From Candidatus Kinetoplastibacterium galatii TCC219 (lineage in GTDB: Bacteria; Pseudomonadota; Gammaproteobacteria; Burkholderiales; Burkholderiaceae_B), in NCBI RefSeq assembly GCF_000340905.1, contig NC_020284.1:310001-374000 (forward strand): 64,000 nt of DNA, read 5' to 3'. Below, in pieces: positions 58,035-64,000 of the stretch (its first letter is position 1; every line of letters starts with the position of its first letter). Made by a program: the position numbers and the translations under genes. The notes under the pieces were generated by a model. It did not search any database, had not been told where the DNA came from, and saw only the letters and a program-made list of their open reading frames with translations.

Positions 58035-58475
58035 ATGCATAAAATATATAAATCTACCATACTTCCTTATAGTGCTAATCAGATGTTTGATCTAGTAGCT
58101 AATATTGACAAATATCAGGAGTTTATGCCTTGGTGCGGTGGATCAAAGATAGAATATCACGATGACATCCAAACAAAAGCCTCAATAATTATGATTATAT
58201 ATGGTATTAGTAATAGTTTTACAACTTTAAATAGATATAAATATCCAAATAAAATTGATATTGAATTAGTTGATGGACCATTTTCATATTTATCAGGGGG
58301 TTGGACTTTTACAGAAAAAATGAAAGATTCATGTGTAGTTGAGTTTGAACTTGAATATAGTTTTTCTAGTAAGTTATTAAGCATGGTAATATCTCCAGTG
58401 TTTAGTCACATAGCAAATAGTTTTATTTGTAAGTTTCAAGAAAGAGCAAATCATATATATGGAAAAAAAGATTAG
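58035..58475 (+). CDS. ratA: RatA/Coq10-family START-domain protein
   Basis: Coenzyme Q-binding START-like fold. The E. coli homologue was named RatA for inhibition of 70S formation. IYKSTILPYSANQMFDLVANIDKYQEFMPWCGGSKI is the family signature, and VELVDGPFSYLSGGWTF is the second conserved block. The start at MHKIYKST gives 146 residues; an upstream ATG adds six unlikely residues. It forms the conserved smpB/ratA-rnfH arrangement. Actual function here, quinone-related or toxin, is undecided. Confidence 0.88.
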   Translation: MHKIYKSTILPYSANQMFDLVANIDKYQEFMPWCGGSKIEYHDDIQTKASIIMIIYGISNSFTTLNRYKYPNKIDIELVDGPFSYLSGGWTFTEKMKDSCVVEFELEYSFSSKLLSMVISPVFSHIANSFICKFQERANHIYGKKD

Positions 58476-58476
58476 T

Positions 58477-58788
58477 ATGTCTGTATCCATATGTTATATA
58501 GGAAACGATGGAAAATATTTTCTAAAAAATTTGACTGTGCATACTGGGTGTACCATTAATGAAGCTATAGTTCTTTCTAAATTTAGCGATTATTTTTTAG
58601 ATGTTGATTATTATCAGAATAATGTTGGTATTTTTGGTAAAATAAAGCCAATAGAAACTGTATTATCTGATGGTGATAGGGTAGAAATCTACAGATCATT
58701 ATTGAATGATCCAAAAAAATCTAGAAGAATTAAAAGTATTATTCAAAGAAAAAAGAAAAACATTAAACATTTAAGAAAGATAGGCTAA
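58477..58788 (+). CDS. rnfH: RnfH-family ubiquitin-like protein
   Basis: Small beta-grasp protein of unknown function encoded next to ratA. VSICYIGNDGKYFLKNLTVHTGCTINEAI, NVGIFGK and DGDRVEIYRSLLNDPKKSRR match the family pattern. I chose the second ATG (MSVSICY) because relatives start there. The first, at 58459, would add six residues and overlap ratA. 103 residues with a lysine-rich tail. guaB, which often follows in relatives, is absent here. Confidence 0.88.
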   Translation: MSVSICYIGNDGKYFLKNLTVHTGCTINEAIVLSKFSDYFLDVDYYQNNVGIFGKIKPIETVLSDGDRVEIYRSLLNDPKKSRRIKSIIQRKKKNIKHLRKIG

Positions 58789-58789
58789 A

Positions 58790-59482
58790 ATGCCAGCAAA
58801 AGAACATCATAGAATTTTTAGGTCAGGTTGGCTGAGAGCAGCAGTTTTAGGAGCGAATGATGGTATAATATCCACTGCTAGCTTGATGACTGGTATTGCC
58901 GCAGCTAATTGTGATTATTATTCGATTATGAGTGCTGGTCTATCTGGTTTAATAGCCGGAGCTCTTTCTATGGCTGTCGGAGAATATGTTTCAGTAAAAT
59001 CACAGTCAGATATCGAATTTGCAGATTTACAAATGGAACAGCATTCTTTGAAGAAAAATTATGATGATGAGTTAGAAGAATTAGCACAGATTTACATACA
59101 CAGAGGTCTTTCTAACAAGTTAGCAAAAGAAGTTGCTATGGAATTAACTAACCATAATGCTCTCGATGCTCATGCTAGGGATGAATTAGGTATCTCATTA
59201 CATAATAGAGCAAGACCATTACAGGCAGCTCTGGCATCAGCAGTATCTTTTGCTCTAGGAGCGATGGTTCCACTATCTGTTTCTTTGTTTGCTTCTATAG
59301 AATTTTTTATCCCAACTATTATAATAAGTTCAGTTGTTAGTCTCGGAGTATTAGGTGCTATTTCGGCAAAAACCGGTGGCGCATATATATGGCCTGCTGT
59401 TAAAAGAATCACTATACTTGGAGCAATATCTATGTTGTTTGTTTCAAGCACTGGTTCGTTGTTTGGAGTTCTTGGAAACTAG
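58790..59482 (+). CDS. VIT/CCC1-family iron/manganese transporter
   Basis: Membrane transporter of the vacuolar iron transporter family. RSGWLRAAVLGANDGIISTASLMTGIA is the conserved first span, followed by GALSMAVGEYVSVKSQ with the metal-binding region, a charged cytosolic helix region (about 75-140), and three C-terminal spans (about 145-228). 230 residues. It starts one base after the rnfH stop. Bacterial members probably move Fe2+ or Mn2+. It is not a usual member of this cluster. Confidence 0.87.
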   Translation: MPAKEHHRIFRSGWLRAAVLGANDGIISTASLMTGIAAANCDYYSIMSAGLSGLIAGALSMAVGEYVSVKSQSDIEFADLQMEQHSLKKNYDDELEELAQIYIHRGLSNKLAKEVAMELTNHNALDAHARDELGISLHNRARPLQAALASAVSFALGAMVPLSVSLFASIEFFIPTIIISSVVSLGVLGAISAKTGGAYIWPAVKRITILGAISMLFVSSTGSLFGVLGN

Positions 59483-59484
59483 GA

Positions 59485-60576
59485 ATGCTAATTTCTGAGC
59501 TAGATATGTTTTTATATTATCAAGCAATGTTTATAATGTTTTTAAAAAGAATTTTTTATAGTATCACTATATTTTTTTTACTGTTTTTTATTCTTTTTTT
59601 CTGTTTAATAGTAGATTCTTTTGTTTGGTTTATCAAACCATTAGATATTAATCAAAATACTAGTGATGAGTTTGTTGTTAAATTTGGAGATACTACTAGA
59701 GATATCATAAAATCCATCAGAGATACTGGCATCTATATACCTGAAGATAAATTCTTATATATTTCTTATATTTTTAGACTTGATAAAATTTTTAGAGCTG
59801 GTATTTATAAAATCTCAGCCTTTGATAGTCCTGTTCTTTTAATGAGAAAATTGGTTAATGGAGATTGTATACAGAATGATAATTTCAGAGTAGTTTTTAT
59901 AGAAGGATGGAAATTTAATCAATTTCGCGAAGAACTTAAGAATAATCCAATTATCAAACAAACAATAATTGATATTAGTGATAATGATCTGATGAAAATG
60001 ATTGGTTCTGATATTTTATGCCCAGAAGGGTTATTCTATCCTGATACATATCATGTAACACCTGGACTATCTGATTTGGATATACTAAAGACTTCTTATA
60101 AAAAAAATCAAATGATTATTACTAGTTTATGGGAAAATCGCCAAAAGGATATACCAATAAATACTCCTTATGAGGCCTTAATTCTTGCATCTATTATTGA
60201 AAAAGAGACTGGTATTAATGATGAACGCGGTATTATAAGTGGTGTTTTTATTAACAGATTGAAATTAGGTATGCGTTTACAATCTGATCCTACAGTTATA
60301 TACGGTATGGGGGATCTATTTGATAGTAAAGAAAAAAATATTGACTTAAAGAATGATACCCCTTGGAACACATATACTAGAGTAGGTTTGCCTTTAACTC
60401 CTATATCATCAGTTAGTATGTGTTCTATGATAGCAGCGCTACATCCAGAAAAACATAATTATATCTATTTCGTATCCAGAGGAGATGGTACTACCGATTT
60501 TTCAGAGGATTTATTGTCACATAACGCTAAAGTATATAATTTTCTTATAAAAAGAGGTCTTGATTTTGTTAGGTAA
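59485..60576 (+). CDS. mltG: Endolytic transglycosylase MltG (YceG)
   Basis: Inner-membrane murein transglycosylase that ends glycan strand growth. One span (about residues 24-46) is followed by a LysM-like region and the catalytic domain, with Glu239 in LASIIEKETG and the LQSDPTVIYGMGDL block. 363 residues. The exact start is uncertain: later ATGs at residues 8, 15 or 18 would give a more typical short N-terminus, the second having GAG upstream. It overlaps tmk, the standard pair. Confidence 0.92.
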   Translation: MLISELDMFLYYQAMFIMFLKRIFYSITIFFLLFFILFFCLIVDSFVWFIKPLDINQNTSDEFVVKFGDTTRDIIKSIRDTGIYIPEDKFLYISYIFRLDKIFRAGIYKISAFDSPVLLMRKLVNGDCIQNDNFRVVFIEGWKFNQFREELKNNPIIKQTIIDISDNDLMKMIGSDILCPEGLFYPDTYHVTPGLSDLDILKTSYKKNQMIITSLWENRQKDIPINTPYEALILASIIEKETGINDERGIISGVFINRLKLGMRLQSDPTVIYGMGDLFDSKEKNIDLKNDTPWNTYTRVGLPLTPISSVSMCSMIAALHPEKHNYIYFVSRGDGTTDFSEDLLSHNAKVYNFLIKRGLDFVR

Positions 60577-61183
60577 ATTTATAACCCTAGAAGGAATTGA
60601 TGGGGCAGGAAAGAGTACTAATTCTTTATGGCTGGCAGATATGCTGCGCTTTAAGGGTATAAATGTCATAAATACTAGAGAGCCTGGAGGAACAGAATTA
60701 GGTGATAAGATACGCTATCTCATCTTAGAAAATGAAATGTTATCTGAAACGGAGACTATGTTAATTTTTGCCGCTAGATTTGAACATTTTAAAAAAATTA
60801 TACAGCCAGCAATAAAAAATAATATATGGGTAATATGCGATAGATTTATAGATGCTACTTACGCATACCAAGGCTCAGGTAAAGGTGTTAGTGCAAATCT
60901 TATTAAAACTTTAGAAGATTTATTAATTACAAATATAGTTCCTGATCTGACATTATTATTTGATATACCATTTGATTTAATGACTCAACGAATCTCCCTT
61001 ATAAAAAAATTAGATCGCTTTGAGAAAAACAATGGTATTTTTTTTAATAAAGTGAGAAATTCTTATTTGGAAATAGCTAGAAATAATCCTAATAGAGTAA
61101 AAATAATTGATTCCTCTCGAGATCTAAAACATACTCAGTTTTGTATAAGTGGCGTAATGGATAATTTTTTAGGATCTTTATAA
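60566..61183 (+). CDS. tmk: Thymidylate kinase
   Basis: Phosphorylates dTMP. The P-loop GIDGAGKST is at about residues 10-18, the DR(Y/F)-type segment is WVICDRFIDATYAYQGSGKG, and NTREPGGTELG is the DR[EH]-type loop. The start is taken as the TTG eight bases after AAAGAGG; a TTG two codons earlier is too close to it. 205 residues. It overlaps the end of mltG and is followed by holB. Confidence 0.95.
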   Translation: MLGKFITLEGIDGAGKSTNSLWLADMLRFKGINVINTREPGGTELGDKIRYLILENEMLSETETMLIFAARFEHFKKIIQPAIKNNIWVICDRFIDATYAYQGSGKGVSANLIKTLEDLLITNIVPDLTLLFDIPFDLMTQRISLIKKLDRFEKNNGIFFNKVRNSYLEIARNNPNRVKIIDSSRDLKHTQFCISGVMDNFLGSL

Positions 61184-61188
61184 TAAAA

Positions 61189-62244
61189 ATGTCATTCTTT
61201 CTTCCTTGGCAATTAGAATTAGCTGAGATATACCTAAAAAATAAAGATAAAATTCATACAAGTATAGTACATGGCTCGAATGGGATCGGGAAATTTGAAT
61301 TTGCTTTTTCCTATGCCGCTTCCTTACTTTGTGAATCAGAACATAATACTATTGCATGTGGTGGTTGCACTTCTTGTAATCTGATTGAGAAAAATAATCA
61401 TCCTGATTTGAAGCTTATATATCCAGAATCTATGAATATGAATAAATCTGAAATGTCTTTAGAAGGAGAGGGCTTTAGATATATAGATATAATAGAAAAC
61501 AATAATTATTCTAGAGAAATTCGTGTTCAACAAATACGTGATTTATTACCTTGGTTAAATGTAACTTCGCATAGAGGAAAAAAGAAGATCATAATTATCT
61601 ACTCTGCTAATTGTTTAAATGAAATTTCCTCTAATGCTTTGTTAAAAATATTGGAAGAGCCTCCGTTAGGAGTTGTGTTTCTGATAGTTACAAATAATCT
61701 ACATAAATTATTGCCTACTATTATATCTCGTTGTCAATTAATACATTTACCAATACCTAAAAAAAATATTTCTTTAGATTGGTTACGAAATGTTACAAAA
61801 TTAGATTTATTAGATATTGAAAAATGGTTAACTTTTACTGGAGGAGCTCCTTTAAAATCTTTTTTTATTATTAAGAATAACTTGAGTGAGCCATGTCCTT
61901 TTTGGATAATGGGATTTCTTGATCATATTTCTGGAAAAAGAGATTTTAAATTATATTCTTTTTTAGATGATAATTTTGATAAAATATCGTTGTTTGAATG
62001 GATTGATTTTTTTCAGAAATTATATTTTGATTTGATGTTAATAAAATTCAATAATAGTATTAGATATTTTATAAAAATAGAGGATACTATTTCCGACATA
62101 TCCAAAAAAATAGAAAAGCACAATATAATAGAGATGATACTTTATTTGAATAACAAAAAGCTATTAATTGATAATAATCATAATATTAATGCTAGACTGT
62201 TAGTTAATGTATTATTACAAAAAATAATGACACAGGTTAATTAA
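61189..62244 (+). CDS. holB: DNA polymerase III delta' subunit
   Basis: Clamp-loader subunit. The N-terminal AAA+ domain has a P-loop-like HGSNGIGKFEFA and the zinc-binding cysteines in ACGGCTSCNLIEKNNHPDL. The later KIIIIYSANCLNEISSNALLKILEEPP and ISRCQLIHLP are diagnostic. 351 residues. The C-terminal part is AT-drifted and hard to align by eye but open. It sits between tmk and tatD; pilZ, often between holB and tatD, is missing. Confidence 0.93.
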   Translation: MSFFLPWQLELAEIYLKNKDKIHTSIVHGSNGIGKFEFAFSYAASLLCESEHNTIACGGCTSCNLIEKNNHPDLKLIYPESMNMNKSEMSLEGEGFRYIDIIENNNYSREIRVQQIRDLLPWLNVTSHRGKKKIIIIYSANCLNEISSNALLKILEEPPLGVVFLIVTNNLHKLLPTIISRCQLIHLPIPKKNISLDWLRNVTKLDLLDIEKWLTFTGGAPLKSFFIIKNNLSEPCPFWIMGFLDHISGKRDFKLYSFLDDNFDKISLFEWIDFFQKLYFDLMLIKFNNSIRYFIKIEDTISDISKKIEKHNIIEMILYLNNKKLLIDNNHNINARLLVNVLLQKIMTQVN

Positions 62245-62255
62245 AAATTATAAAT

Positions 62256-63026
62256 ATGTTTATAGATTCTCATTGTCACCTTAATTTTCCAGAACTTTCT
62301 AATAAGATCGATCTTATTCAAGATTCTATGCATATTAACAGAGTAACACATGCACTTGTTGCTAACGTTGGGAAAAAAAGTATTGATTCTTTAATTAGCT
62401 TGGTATCAAAACATAATAATTTGTTAGCTTCTATAGGAACCCATCCGGAGTATGATGTGGATGAAGAATTCTCAATAGATGAGATATGTAGTATTGCATC
62501 TTTAAATAAAAAAATAGTAGCGATAGGAGAAACTGGTCTTGATTATTATAAATGTAAAGATTATTTAGAATTACAAAGAGAGAGATTTCGTATACATATC
62601 CGTGCTGCTAGGATTTTAGGTTTTCCGTTAATAGTACACACAAGATCATCGGCTATTGATACAATAAAGATATTAAAAGAAGAAAAAGCAGATGAAGTAG
62701 GTGGTGTGATGCACTGTTTTACAGAGAGTTGGGATGTCGCAAAAGAGGCGATCGACCTAAATTTTTTTATTTCTATATCAGGCATTGTTACATTTAAGAA
62801 TGCTTTTGCAGTTCATGAATTAGCCTTAAAAGTTCCCTTGGATAAATTACTAATAGAAACCGATTCTCCTTATTTATCACCAGAACCTTATAGGGGCAAG
62901 TTAAATGATCCATCTAATGTTATTTATGTTGCAAAAAAAATTTCTGAATTACGTAATATAGATATTGAAGAAGTAGGTAAACACTCAACAAAGAATTTTT
63001 TTGATCTGTTTAAAATATCTCCTTAA
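62256..63026 (+). CDS. TatD-family metal-dependent hydrolase (second copy)
   Basis: YcfH-type member next to tmk-holB, as in most proteobacteria. DSHCHLNF, GETGLDYY, IVHTRS, HCFTES and ETDSPYLSPEPYRGK are all intact, giving a complete metal site. 256 residues. It is a diverged paralogue of the TatD protein encoded after lolD. It probably acts as a metal-dependent DNase or phosphoesterase; the physiological substrate is unknown. Confidence 0.93.
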   Translation: MFIDSHCHLNFPELSNKIDLIQDSMHINRVTHALVANVGKKSIDSLISLVSKHNNLLASIGTHPEYDVDEEFSIDEICSIASLNKKIVAIGETGLDYYKCKDYLELQRERFRIHIRAARILGFPLIVHTRSSAIDTIKILKEEKADEVGGVMHCFTESWDVAKEAIDLNFFISISGIVTFKNAFAVHELALKVPLDKLLIETDSPYLSPEPYRGKLNDPSNVIYVAKKISELRNIDIEEVGKHSTKNFFDLFKISP

Positions 63027-63035
63027 CTCTAATGA

Positions 63036-63824
63036 TTATTTAACTATATGTAACCAATCGTGGTTGTCAAATTTTTCCTTACAAAGCTTGTTGGCATTAT
63101 AAATAGTATCTTCTGATATATCTATATTATTGATTAATTTATATTTATTTGAAAAAACATTGATCATATGATTAATAAAACTGGACCTTGATATACCAGT
63201 TTTACTTATGCCATTTTCAGCAACTCTTTTTTTAGCACTAGTTATACCTTTATCAGATATTTTCTCTTTGCCAATTCTCAATATCTCAACCATTTTACTA
63301 GTATTCATTTTATATGACATTGTTACATGATGTAAAATGGCATTTGAAAATCTAGCTTGAGCAGCACCACCAATTTTTTGACCAGAAGTAAGTATGATGT
63401 CATTTATGGGTTTATAGATTGCTTCTATTCCAATACTATTTAGTGCTTCCACTATCCAACTATCTAGCAATTGATAAGATTCTTGAAAATTAAGGTTAGA
63501 AACTAAATATTTTGGAATACTTATAGAATAGGTGATAGAATTTTCTGGCTCTACAAACATGGCTCCGCCACCACTTATTCTTCTAACTATCTGTACGTTG
63601 TGTCTTTTTGCAGCTTCTTCATTAATTTCGTTCCTAAATGATTGAAATCTACCTAACACTACAGCACTGGAATCCCATTCCCATATTCTAATAGTTGGTA
63701 AACGTATACCTTTATTAACTTCTTCTGTAATTATAGAATCAAGCGCCATATGCAAATTTGGGCTTTGTGGTATAGTGTGAATTAATTGCCACTCACAGTC
63801 CTCTAGACTCTTTACTTTATTCAT
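63036..63824 (-). CDS. Lipoate-protein ligase family protein
   Basis: BPL/LPL-fold protein that attaches lipoate or octanoate to target domains. SAVVLGRFQSFRNEIN, VRRISGGGAMFVEPENSITYSI (the RRxSGGG substrate loop) and the catalytic-lysine region LTSGQKIGGAAQARFSNAILHH are present. 262 residues, short for LplA with its C-terminal domain, so it is closer to the LipM/LipL or stand-alone LPL type. Its ATG overlaps the stop of the preceding gene (ATGA). The PDH E2 and E3 lipoyl domains in this window are likely substrates. Confidence 0.85.
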   Translation of the reverse strand: MNKVKSLEDCEWQLIHTIPQSPNLHMALDSIITEEVNKGIRLPTIRIWEWDSSAVVLGRFQSFRNEINEEAAKRHNVQIVRRISGGGAMFVEPENSITYSISIPKYLVSNLNFQESYQLLDSWIVEALNSIGIEAIYKPINDIILTSGQKIGGAAQARFSNAILHHVTMSYKMNTSKMVEILRIGKEKISDKGITSAKKRVAENGISKTGISRSSFINHMINVFSNKYKLINNIDISEDTIYNANKLCKEKFDNHDWLHIVK

Positions 63825-64000
63825 ACAATAGCTCTTTTAATTGCTATAGCAATATCTATAGGTGAGAATCCAAACATTTCAACATTTTTATTGAGGGATG
63901 TCTCTATTATATTTTCTATGTCTAGTTCGTTCAATGATGTAGATAACCCATTCAATTTATTATTTATAATTTCTAAAAATTCTGGAGGCTCTAAGAAAAA
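63821..64000 (-). CDS. C-terminal fragment of an unidentified protein (5' end outside window)
   Basis: An open frame enters from the right edge and ends in TGA overlapping the ligase start. The visible 59 residues contain EPPEFLEIINNKLNGL and end FGFSPIDIAIAIKRAIV, likely amphipathic helices. I do not recognise the family. The four-base overlap with the lipoate ligase gene suggests translational coupling and perhaps a shared function. Confidence 0.7.
   Translation of the reverse strand, partial: FFLEPPEFLEIINNKLNGLSTSLNELDIENIIETSLNKNVEMFGFSPIDIAIAIKRAIV

Noticed and set aside
58459..58480. A7 run at the ratA-rnfH junction considered as a second slippery frameshift site
   Set aside because: Both proteins have normal ends and starts without frameshifting, so no recoding is needed.

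Overview
The window is a dense, collinear stretch of a small, very AT-rich bacterial chromosome. It holds about 58 protein genes with short spacers. I see no tRNA, rRNA, insertion sequence, prophage or CRISPR array. Gene content and order are betaproteobacterial: rpmI-rplT-pheS-pheT-ihfA-merR, folC-cvpA-purF, rpsB-tsf-pyrH-frr-uppS-cdsA-dxr-bamA-skp-lpxD-fabZ-lpxA-lpxB-rnhB, and a PDH cluster whose E3 carries its own lipoyl domain, as in Alcaligenaceae. Strong AT bias, missing members of normally fixed clusters, and retention of purine, folate, lipid A and NAD genes all suggest a reduced-genome endosymbiont. 'Candidatus Kinetoplastibacterium' (Alcaligenaceae symbionts of trypanosomatids) fits best, but this is inferred from content, not from a database match.

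Layout. 1-5.7 kb, all minus strand: xthA (cut by the window edge), rpsT, murJ, adk, kdsB, a Trm112-like protein and lpxK. 5.68-6.01 kb: a gene-free AT-rich spacer with three DnaA-box-like sites, where gene orientation flips to mainly plus; it is a candidate replication origin. 6-14.3 kb: xseA, sodB, csp, ubiK, then the ribosomal protein/PheRS/IHF block and a MerR-type gene. 14.4-24.3 kb: folD, aceE-aceF-lpdA, a MscS/YbdG-type channel and nadE. 24.3-29.8 kb: recJ, a conserved unknown, lolC-lolD and a TatD protein. 30-38.4 kb: purL, rph, folC, cvpA and purF. 38.4-40.7 kb, minus strand: dsbB, marC and map. 41-54 kb: the long translation, isoprenoid, outer-membrane and lipid A operon. 54-64 kb: ppsR/ppsA, smpB, ratA-rnfH, a VIT-family transporter, mltG-tmk-holB-tatD, and a lipoate ligase with the tail of an unidentified gene.

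How the genes fit together. PDH needs lipoylated E2 and E3, and a lipoate ligase relative is present. lpxD/fabZ/lpxA/lpxB/lpxK and kdsB build lipid A-Kdo, while bamA, skp, lolC and lolD assemble the outer membrane, so the cell keeps a true Gram-negative envelope. uppS, murJ and mltG imply peptidoglycan turnover. purF, purL, folD and folC support de novo purine and folate synthesis.

The most striking observation is in tsf. The conserved C-terminus of EF-Ts is out of frame after a run of seven A's. That run forms a dnaX-type slippery heptamer (A AAA AAG) with a GGAG exactly 10 nt upstream, so a -1 ribosomal frameshift, or polymerase slippage adding one A, would restore the ancestral tail. Other points of interest are a pseudoknot-capable leader before rpsB, the possible origin, two dyads before aceE, and lost neighbours (thrS-infC, dedD, rseP). 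I found no defence or secretion system and nothing that looks like a wholly new multi-gene system.
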